Source of the DNA: Steromphala cineraria | Taxonomy: Eukaryota > Mollusca > Gastropoda > Trochida > Trochidae | Reading direction: 5' to 3' | DNA: 64,000 bases | Assembly: GCA_916613615.1 (NCBI GenBank) | Contig: OU744734.1 | Coordinates: forward strand, 34,726,801-34,790,800 | Part shown: positions 27,401 through 39,400 of the stretch, piece by piece | How the letters are laid out: each line of letters opens with the position of its first letter | How positions within the stretch are numbered: the first letter of the stretch is position 1 | Made by a program: the position numbers and the translations under genes | The notes under the pieces: generated by a model | Told to the model about the DNA's origin: nothing | Database searches by the model: none | The model's input: the letters and a program-made list of their open reading frames with translations, nothing else

Positions 27401-30400
27401 CACTATATCCGGTGTTCACTACTCACATTTGGCCGCCATGCATAAGCCTTTTGACAGGACAAAAAAATGTGTTCACTATATCCGATTGTTCACTATATCC
27501 GTGTTCTACTGTATTGGATATTTTTAGAAGTGTGTGTTGACCTATCATGATGTTTTTGTATTGAAATAATTCCTCATATCATTTCTATTTTAGGATATTG
27601 ATGACTGTGTGGTGAGACAAACCAACACACAGTTCCAGTATGGCTATGAGTATCTGGGGAACTCTGGCAGACTGGTCATCACGCCACTCACTGACCGCTG
27701 CTACATGACCTTGACCACTGCCCTTCACCTTCATCGAGGGGGCAGTCCAAAGGGTCCTGCCGGAACAGGAAAGACGGAAACTACAAAAGATCTTGGAAAG
27801 TCTCTCGGAATGTATGTCATCGTTGTCAACTGCTCCGAAGGTCTGGACTACAAATCCATGGGAAGAATGTTTTCTGGATTGGCACAGGTGATTTATATTT
27901 TAGTTTTTAGCTCATCTGGCCGCTTTTTCCAGAAGCATAAGGCCTAGAAAACTGTGTCTTTGTGTATAGACTCCTTGACTAGTGAGGATTAAAAATTGTA
28001 GCTTTGGTGACCCTGTGGCCCCTACTAAGGGGGGAACCACTTTGCCCACACCCTAAAGCAAAATCTTATGTAAAGCCTGATGAGCTACAGAGCTAATGGC
28101 TCTATTTTTTGCAGAAATTCTGTGCCATGTTTTTCTTTATGATAATATGATATAAGCAGGATTCAAATATTTAGTCGTCAACCATTATGACTGATATTTC
28201 TATTGAATAATCCTTACTCACTCTTTTTGGTTAAATCTTCATTTGCATCAGATTAAAACTTCAATTTTAAAGTGGTCTTTTAAATATATTTCATTTTTTT
28301 TCAGTTAATCAAATCTTTGTTGTATTCTAAGATTGACAGTGGTGATAATAAATTCTATTATTAAAAATCAAAAATACTAAATGATATCCTGTGGTTATTC
28401 CAGACAGGAGCATGGGGATGTTTCGATGAGTTCAACCGTATCAACATTGAGGTGTTGTCCGTGGTTGCTCAGCAGATTCTCTCCATCCTCAGTGCCCTGG
28501 CCGCCAACACCAACAGATTTGTGTTTGAAGGGAGAGAGATTGAACTTGTCTGGTCGTGTGGTATCTTCATCACTATGAATCCAGGTCAGTATATACTGGA
28601 GATACAAACTTCAGTTAAACGACAGTGCATAAGCTAATTTCAATTGAGGATCTTTTCGCTGCAAGATAACTTGTACTGATTTGATAAAATATTGCCCCTG
28701 TCCCCTGGGATTTTCTCACATGTTTAAAATTGGTAATCCAATATCTACATTCCACGCTGTACCCATGTTTCACTCACTGTTACTAGTTAAAGCTCACAGC
28801 TTCATAATGCAAATCCATGATAACAGTGTAAATTTTCTCACTGCAGTAGTATGAGCTGCAGTGATTAAAGTGACGCTTTTTTTACACAAATATTTGAAAT
28901 GTGAACTCAAACTATACTTACTGACTACATTTCAATCTCACATGTTTCTTCACAATCAGGATGTCTTTGCAAACTGTCTTGCAGCATGGTATTAAATACT
29001 ATGATTTATATTAAGCCTTTTAATGTGCAGGGGTTTGGTTGGCAGTAGAGAACTGTTCAACCCGCAATAAGGTTCGGGTGCAATGCTTCACTTAATTTCA
29101 ATGCAGTACCACCGATTGTTCGCTAATTCCAGCCGAAGCTCGCAGGCTTCACCGTCATGCATAGCCACAATGGTGTTGCAGGCTTTCTTTTCGCAATAAT
29201 TCTAACAGCCGAGATAAAAATGAAATACTCTTGAAAGCGACGATAAACCCACAATCCCTTAACCTTACCTCACGTTTTAATATGTCCATCTTAGGTACAT
29301 ACACAAAAATCTAAATGTAAGCATTTTCTTTCCAGGTTATGCCGGTCGAACTGAGCTACCGGACAACTTGAAGTCCATGTTCCGACCAATCGCTATGGTC
29401 GTCCCAGATTCCAACCTCATCGCTGAGATCATCCTGTTTGCGGAGGGTTTCGGGAACACAAAGCTTCTTGCCAAGAAGGTCTTCACCCTCTACTCCTTGG
29501 CCACTCAACAATTGTCCAAGCAAGACCACTACGACTTCGGACTTCGAGCTCTCGTGTCCGTGCTCCGATATGCTGGACGAAAGAAGAGAGGGAACCCCCA
29601 TTTGTCTGATGAAGAGGTTTGATGTTATTTTTTGTTTTCTTGAAAATTAATTCCCTGGTTGTCTTCAAATTTTTACCTATTTACCCTTCCACCCCTCTAG
29701 AAACCAGTATAAATGTTTTGAGCCGTATTTCTTGAAGGGTGAAACGATTGAAGAACAAAAATGGTTTTAAGGTAGCTTTGCTTTGTATAACTATCTTAGC
29801 GATTGAAGTTTAAAAGACAAAGAAGGTTAAGAAGGGCCCCAAAAAGACATTTTTACACTAACTCTCTAAATATTTTAAATATTTTTACAATTTTTTTTTT
29901 CATATTTCATGTGTAGAAAATCTGTTTCTTCTGTATGGTTTATAAAACACTTAAAATGATATCTTGATTATTGTTGTCCAGATCCTCCTGCTGTCAATGA
30001 AGGACATGAACATCGCCAAACTGACCTCTGTTGACCTGCCGCTCTTCAACGGTATCATGTCTGACCTCTTTCCAGGAGTTGAAACTCCATTGGTCGACTA
30101 CTCAAAGGTAATGGTTATATAAAACTTATCTGAAAAGTTGGTTTTTTTCAAATGTTTTTTTTTTTTTCACCCCCTCTCTGGTTGCAGTCAAATTGCAAAT
30201 TTATAGTAATCATTATGATTATCAAGGATTTCAAAAAGAAACACTCCTGATACAGAGAAACAAAGTTAAAATCACTTTGGTAGTGCAAAGTTTCATACTA
30301 ATAATTATCATTATCATCATCATAATCTTTCAGCTGTAGGGCGCTATCACTGCTGATTTGAAGAAGGAAAGTCACAAAATAAAAATCATTTTGGTGTTGC

Positions 30401-33400
30401 AAATTTTCTTTCTTATTAATCATCATCATCTTGTCATCATCATGTTTTGACAAAGGAAAGTCACCAAGTAAACATCAATTTGGTGTTGAAAATTTTCTTC
30501 ATATAATCATTATCATCATTATCTAGCTAAGGGGAACCATTACTGCTTATCTGAAGAATCCATCTCACCAAGCTTATCGTTTGGTAGTGCAGATTTTCAC
30601 AGTAATCATAATAATCATAATCTATTTCAGCTGAAGGGAGCTATCACTGCTGATCTGAAGGAGCATAGTCTACAAGTGAACGACCACACAGTGACGAAGG
30701 TTATCCAGCTGTACGAAACCAAGACCTCCCGTCACGCCGTCATGATCGTAGGAGGAACCCAGTCGGGTAAAACTGTGTACTGGAGAATCCTACAGGCGGC
30801 CATGACACGTCTCAACAAGGGAGGCGATCAGAACTACCAACAAGTGAAGGTGAGAACAGGCCTCTCAGAGAGAGGACTCTGCTAATGTGAAATAACAATA
30901 GGATTGTTCGCCACCCATTTTTCATAATATATTGTTCTACTAAACTGTACTTCAGGTTTAGGTTTAGGCTTGATGTTAGGATGAGTGTAAGGGTCTTAGG
31001 GTTAGGTTTAGGGTAAGTATTCTTGGTGGCAAACCATTTCTATAGTTTTGTAACAATGTTATATTTGGGATCACACTATCTTGAAAAGCACAGTGGATGG
31101 CGAAACAGGCGAGTTGGTTAGCTGTTGGTATGGTCATTGCTGGCGGTGTTAACTGACTCTGAGGGTGTGGGTTCGAATCCCGCATGGGACTCGGCCCAAA
31201 AAGTACAAGAATCTGTACTTTTCAAGATAGTGTGATCCCAAATATAACATTGTTACATTTGTTCACTATCTGAAAGGCATTTATCTCTCATTTCTATAGT
31301 TGCTCCGCTAATGTTCATAATATATGTTATTGATTGTGGGAATACAAAAATTTATTGAACATCACCCTCTTTTTGGTAAATTTTTCACATATTAGTGATT
31401 TTATTTACCATTTTTTATTGTGGCTATACAAAAAATATTATTCATCAACACCCTGTATTTGTTTGCTGATGTGATATTTGGTGACGTATTACAGGACTTC
31501 CCACTGAATCCAAAAGCTCTCTCTCTGGGTGAACTGTACGGAGAGTTTGACCTCAACACCAACGAATGGACGGACGGGGTCTTGTCCAGCGTCATGAGGC
31601 AAACATGTGCAGGTGAGTTGTATCACATCCTGCTATATCAGCATGTATGTCTCGGCGTTATGCATCTAAGTTATACCCTTATATTTATGGAGCCAAAACC
31701 TATGTTTCACCATATATAGCAATAAAATAAAATAATGCCCTTTTAACTGTTTCCCTGGTTTTGTTCCGCGTGCTCCTGAATAGCATTTGGGCATCAATCT
31801 CTTAAACTACCAAACCATGCATTCATTTTATTAAATATACCTATAGCTAGTTCAGTACTATCTATATATCTTTATACCTTTCATCATTTCCACATTAAAT
31901 CTGTCTTCTCTGATGTCATAGTTCATTGGGTCAGAGCCAAAACCACTCATTTTGTAATTGTGAACACAAGAGAATCAGCAATTTTGAAACCTTGATATGC
32001 TGCCAAACATTTCTATAACTCCACACAAACTTAACTTACAGATGAGAAACCGGAGGAGAAGTGGATCGTGTTTGACGGGCCCGTTGACACCTTGTGGATC
32101 GAGAGTATGAACTCTGTCATGGACGACAACAAGATTCTGACGCTGATCAACGGCGAGCGTATCTCGATGCCCGACCAGGTGTCTCTCTTGTTTGAGGTCG
32201 AGGACCTTGCAGTCGCATCACCCGCTACCGTCTCACGTAGTGGAATGGTGTATGCTGATTACAAAGACCTCGGCTGGCAGCCATTTGTGGAGTCCTGGCT
32301 GATGAAAAAACAAGATAAGGTGAGTGAATTTTGTTGATTACAAGAAAAAATCAGATAATTTTTTTGGACGTTGATTAAGCCTGGCTAAGGAATAGATAGG
32401 ATGCATGAATTTAGTTTGTGCCGTGTTACACATGAAACATGTCTGCCGTTACCTACATGCATTGATGAAGGATTTATGTTCCTCTTTATAACTGCTACAC
32501 ATTTCTATTCCTTTTGGTCCCATCACTGCAATCTTAGAAGGATCCTCATACTGTTTCCTACCATGTCTTTCTGAGAGACGATATCAAGTCCCTCAAGAAA
32601 CGCAATCAAATTTAATTGTGCGACCTTGAATTTTTCAAGGCTAGATAGTTGTGTGGGTAAGCTATGGGAACAGTCAGTGCTGGCAGGATTGTCTAACTCT
32701 AAAGGGCAAAGTTTTTTAATCTGTAACCTTGCATAACATGTGACCAAAATTTCACAATTTAACTTCTAAATGAAAGTTTTGAAGTAGAAGTGCAGTTACG
32801 TATTTAGCTTTTGTATATCTTCAGCAGGTATGGTGCCAATAAGAAGCTCTTTCTTAAAATCTTCCTAAGAATCCAACTTAAAGGAATCAAAATTCATCAA
32901 TAGAGGAGTAATTCCACAGTTTTTTGCCAACATTTTAAAGAAATATATTGACTATGTTAATGTTTGAGATGTCCTTGGTTTAGGCCCTGATAGAAGAACT
33001 ACGTCGGCTGTTTGACAAGTACGTGGTCAAGATTCTCACCTTCAAGAAAGAAAACTGCAGAGAACTCATCCCTATTGCTGAGCTAAACGGTGTTGCATCT
33101 CTCACCAAGCTGTTTGATTGTCTTGCCACCGCAGAGAATGGGGTAAGTTAAAAAAAAGGTGTTTCAGACTTGATACGTGTTGAAGAATAAGTTTTTATGG
33201 ATGGTCATATATTTTTTATGTATTTCTTTGAATATCAAAGCAACGTTTATAATGCCTCTCCAAAAAGCTTAAGTGTTGTAAAAGTAATTACCAGTATTTT
33301 GAAGAACATATTCTTTGTTCAAGATAATGACTTTGCGAATGAATATTGTATTAATGCATTTTCAGGTTGATTCTCACGACACAGAGAACTTTGGGCGAAT

Positions 33401-36400
33401 GGTTGAGCTGTGGTTCCAGTTCTGTATGATCTGGTCTCTGTGTTGTTCCATCGATGAAGAGGGACGGAAGAAGATGGACAACTACATCCGAGAGGCGGAG
33501 GGAACATTCCCCAACAAGGATACCATCTACGAGTACTACGTGGACCCCAAGAACAAGACCTGGGTCCACTGGGAGGAGAAGTTGAAGGGGGGATGGAAGT
33601 ACAATCCTCAGTAAGTGTCTACAGAGAGGTTTTTCTTTGGGTTATACAGAAATTTGGATAATAATGATTGAAGTCCATTTATATAGCGCATATGTTAGCA
33701 TCAATAGTGAAAATCCGGCAATAGGCAATTTTATGGTTCCTAGGCAATAATTAGAATGGTATTTCAGAGCAGGTATTGCCAGCGGTATTAGTGCTAATGC
33801 CTACGATATAAAGCTGATTTTGACACTATTGCCGGACCAACAATAATCTGTAGAAAAAAAACATTGGATAGAGTTAGGATTACATTTTGAATTGAAACCA
33901 GTAACAGTTGGTGTCCAACAAGGTTTTGTTCTTGGACCAGTTCTGTTGTTTATCTTTATCAATGATGTTATAGATGATATATAAGTTAATATACCTTCAT
34001 ATGTTTATTATATAGTAGTACCAATGTTTCCGTCCGTCTGTCCGAGGACAATATTTGTCTGACCTTTTTCAGAAAAACTATTCATCTGATTGTTTAAGTT
34101 TTTTTGCATGTCTTCTATCGTACTAGGAGGGGTGCAGTGCGAAATTACAACAAATGTTGATATATATATATATATATCCATTCACATTCAATGCTAAAAG
34201 CGCTTAGTGACACCTGTCAGGTGCTAAAGGTTCAAATTCAAACTACCATCGTATCAAACTAGTTACCCAATTACTGCTGGGTCACTGTTGATTTGTTATT
34301 TGTACTAATGGTCAACTGTCTAGAATACTTGTTAGGCCAACTTAGCGTTTGGCCAATTACTCCCATCTAATCCTAATGTTTCCGTAGAAGTAATAACCTG
34401 TTTGATAGCCTAGTGATTCCTGCAAAATTGCCGATGAAGAATGGTTTTGTACATATCAATTTGGCATTGGGTTGATTATTAAAAAATTCAGAGGAGTTTT
34501 GTTGCTAATCTCTTACTTATTCCTTATTTGTTTCTCTTCCAGGCTGCCATTCTTCAAGCTGATAGTACCGACAGTGGACATGGTGAGATATGAGTATCTG
34601 ACGTCACATCTCATGTCTGGCGCCAACCCAATCATGTTGGTCGGTCCCGTTGGTACCGGTAAAACATCCGTCGCAGAATCAACCCTCAGCAAACTCGACG
34701 CCAAAGTCTACAGCATTCTCTCAGTCAACATGTCTGCACAGGTGAGTATTATAACTTAACCCTTTTCCTGCTGGTTAATTTTAATGTCAAGTACCTCCTT
34801 ATTACCCAAGTCTGTAGCATTCTCTCTTTCGTTCTATTTTCAATTGTTCTGTGCACACAGCTAATGGCTGAAATATTGCCCGAGTTGTATTTCAAAATAC
34901 TGTCCTGTCTATTTCCGGCCTGCGATTTTGTTTATCTGGTAAATGTCATAATAAACCTCTGTTCTTTGATCAATTTGACTTTTTAGCGAAAATAGATTAT
35001 ATATACATTGAATACCCTCCCATTTACAAATGATGATAATCATGATAATACTTTACAATAATGCCTTGTTATGTTGTAGCAAGGCTTTTCACACTCATAG
35101 CACCGATGATTGACTTCACATCTCATGTTTGTACATATAACTGGCACGAGTCTGTAATTTTTACCCACTGAGCGTTCTTCTTTGTCAATTTGTCAGAATA
35201 AACAAAACTGTTAACCCCGGTAACATGTTTCACATGAATTGTGTGATATTTAATGTACAGATAACATTATACAGTAGAACACTGATATAACAAACTCCAA
35301 GGGAGTTTGCTGTATCCGGTGTTCGCTATTCACGTTTGTTCACCATACATTGGGCTATTGACGGGACTTAAAAATTTTTTCACTATATCCGATTGTTCGC
35401 TATATCCGAGTTCGCGGAATATCCGTGTTCTACTGTATGTTAATATGTTTTATTATACTGGAATGCCCCCTTGAGTTTTTTTCCACAAAAAATACTGTGA
35501 GAGGACTCTCCCTTATATTCCTGTCCTCCTATCAACATTTTTCAACATATCTTTTCTTTCTTTTCATACAGAGTTCCTCCAACAACGTCCAGGACATCAT
35601 CGAGAGTCGTGTAGAGAAACGCACAAAGGGGGTGTACGTGCCAGTGGGGGGCAAGAAGCTCATCACTTTCATGGACGACTTCAACATGCCAGCTAAAGAC
35701 ACCTTCGGTTCCCAGCCACCGCTTGAGCTGATCCGTCTGTGGTTGGACTACGGGTTCTGGTATGACAGGTCTAAACAGACTGTCAAGTACATCAAGGTTT
35801 GTTGAAGTTATTCCTTTCACCCCTAAGAAACCAGTTACAAAGATGTTTTTGAGTTTGTTTTCTGGCATCAATGGGTGATTTGGTTAAGGAGCACTGCTCC
35901 GTGAATGTAAAATTATAAACAGCATGAGAAAATTTTGACGGCATGACTGAATGATGAGATAAGTGGGATTTGCAAAGCAATTTGGCTACTTCTTTCATAT
36001 AATTATGCTATTTATGACGTTTTAGGAAATTTAATAAATAGAACATTTGACATTTGAAATACCATGTTTATCTCATCTTATGATGTAGACAATTACAATT
36101 ACAATTGTGGCTGCACCACTCATGATAATAACATCTCTACTACAATCAATGAGATAGATATGGTATTTAATGAGAAATCTCAAATATCCTCTTTTTATTA
36201 TTATCCCACCGGTATGTAATACCGTTGGATATAGTCATCGCCCTTTCTGTCTGTATGTCCGTCCGTCCGTCCGTAATCATTTTGTTTCCGGAGCAGAACT
36301 CAAAAACCGGTCCACATATCTTTCTGAAACTTTACATGTGTATTGCCCACCTGCTGAAGTGGTGCCTTTTGATATTTTCACATTTCTGAAAATTTTATTT

Positions 36401-39400
36401 TTTATTATTTCCATGGAAATGGCTCTTATTTGGACTCTGTTCATGAAAGGTTTTGTTTCCGGAGCAGAACTCAAAAACCAGTCCACATATCTTTCTGAAA
36501 CCTTACATGTGTATTGCCCACCTACTGAAGTGGTGCCTTTTGATAATTTCACATTTCTGAAAATTTTATTTTTTATTATTTCCATGGAAACGGCTCTTAT
36601 TTGGACTCTGTTCATGAAAGGTTTCGTTTCCGGAACAGAACTAAAAAACCGGTCCACATATCTTTCTGAAACTTTACATGTGTATTGCCCACCTACTGAA
36701 ATGGTGCCTTTTGATATTTTCACATTTTTGAAAATTTTATTTTTTATTTTTTCCATGGAAACCGCTCTTATTTGGACTCTGTTCATGAAAGGTTTTGTTT
36801 CATATATATAAAACCGGTCCACATATCTTTCTCAAACTTTACATGTGTATTGCCCACCTAATGAAGTGGTGCCTTTTGATATTTTCACATTTCTGAAAAT
36901 TTTATTTTTTATTATTTCCATGGAAATGGCTCTTATTTGCACTCTGTTCATGAAAGGTTTCGTTTCATATATATTAGCTTATACTAATCTATTATGAACC
37001 TTGCTTGAAAAATTTACAATTATCTTTCAAAGGTTTCAACTTACGATTATGTGGAACCGGTGGGATATGTCATCTTCTGATGACTCTTGTTATTTTTAGT
37101 GGTGAAATAAAACATATACTCGATAGATTATAATGATCTATAATTTTCACAGAGGGAAATATCATGCATCATACAATAAAATAACACTTTTCTTCATTTA
37201 TCGTTCAAGCAATGAATCAAATTAGGTGCATGATGTCCAATCATGATATGAACTTCATTTATGAACTTTGAGGTTGTTTTTGGAAACGTAAATAAGAACA
37301 TTTGACAGATATCGTTGATTACAATACATATCTAGTGCAGTAGAATCCGTAATGAATAAATCATTACCCCTTGATGAGTGTCATATGACTCTAAAAATTG
37401 CACTAGCTCGGTTAATACAAATTTCTCCATCGTTTCAAAAAAAGTGATTTGACACAAAATCCATTAATATGAGTCAGGACACACAAAATCTTATTTTGAA
37501 TTAACTTGTATTTTTATGACCTCTTTTGCAGTTATGATTATTTGTTTATTTATAATGAAATCCTTTGCTGTTATTAATTACAATTATCTTTTTATGCAAA
37601 AATCAACAACAAAAATCTAGAAAAGTACACAATAGGTTTTTCATCTTTGCAGAACCACTGGATTTCTTTTCTAAATGTATAACAAATTTCCTAGGTATGA
37701 TTTTAAAATGGAGATTGTCATAAAACTTTTTGATTCAAAATGATTAATCATAAAAGGAAAATTAATCATTATTTACTGTTTTCATCATTCTTCATTTACT
37801 GTATTTGTCTTTTATTCTTGCATAATACCCAAAACCTACATTAGTAACAAAATGCAACTTTGAAGTCAAGACAAACAAACAAGACAAAGTCCAACTGTAC
37901 AATAACAATTCATTTTGGCATAAACTTTAAAAGATGCATTCATGTTGCAGCTAATAAGCTTTGATAATCAAATCAAGGAATTAAAATAATGAATAAATCA
38001 AAACAAATAACCCACACGTACGTCAGTAAAAGCTGAATTATATGAGACAGGAAACTGTCAATCAAAGTGTTGACCTAGTTCCAAGTTGGTGGTTGGAGAA
38101 TGGTCAATTATTGTGGAGGGGTGACAGGTTATTAGGGATACTGTTATTTCCTTTATTTCCTCTTAGTCACTTTACATTCTAAGAGATATTTAGTAAGAAA
38201 ACAATGACACATGTTTTGCATTTTATGCTGAGAAGCACCCGGTAACAGTTATTTGACAACACAGTGTCATAAAATTTAGAAGTTTTGTGACTTGCTTTCC
38301 CAACATAAAAATGGACTCTTCAACCTCATACGAGATGACTGTCATACGGGCACTTTGATTTTCTGTTTCCAATGTCGTAGTTAACTACTCTAAGGAAAAC
38401 TGGAAATAAGGATGCTTCAGTTTAAGAAATAAGACAGTAAATACCAATATGAGAAATAGGCAGCCTTTGTCAAAGAATTTTAATTGGATTTTTGTAAACT
38501 TGCCCACTGTAAGTTCAGTTTCATTTGACATTGAAAGTTTACTGTCACCGTAGTGTCGGGCAATGTTTTTTTAACATCTTCACGTGGGTTTGTTTTCATT
38601 TTCTTTTGAAACATAAATTTCTTTGAACTTGTTATGCTTAATATATGTAAAATATGTTTTGGTCAATTGCCACAAATGGCTTGCTGAACTGTCTAAAACA
38701 TTTTAGTATTACATGTCAGTGTACAGCTGAAAATGTCCATGCGTCATGCGTACGCATCCACTGTTATTTGTCTGCGTCAAATTTGAAACTTCTGCATAAT
38801 CGATGCATGACGCAGGGGTAAATGAAACACTGCACTCCCACTTGTAATAATCTCTTTCAATATTTCTCCAACAGGACATGTTGCTGTGTGTAGCTATGGG
38901 TCCCCCTGGTGGAGGTAGAATGGTCATCTCTCGCAGACTGCAGAGTAGGTTCAACCTCATCAACATGACATTCCCACAGGTGAGAACCCCTTTAACCCTT
39001 TATCTGTGCAACTTTTATTTGAATTTGGGTAGTCAATGCATTTTTTGATTTTTGGCGATTTAGATTTTTTTCTCTCTTTGTATTGACACTTAAGCACATT
39101 TTCTTTTGAAATGAAGGGACCTTACAAAAAGGATTTAGTTTCTATTAATTGAATTCAATTAACAAATTTTCCGTACAGGAATAGTAAGTTCAATCAAGCA
39201 ACAAGACCTCGTAACTCCCATGATTGAAAGGTGTTCACTCTTAAATTGCTGCATACAGTTTTCGGCTTGATATAAGAAACATTGATTTGTAAATAGAGAA
39301 GGAATCTCAAATCTTTACTGTGAAAAATTATGAGGTTTCAGATTATATCTTCACTTCAACTTATATATCCCACCTGATAAATGAATAAGCATATATTTTC

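Noticed and set aside
36170..36822. Long open frames of 213 and 181 codons on opposite strands
   Set aside because: They arise from the 171-bp tandem repeat, whose length is divisible by three.
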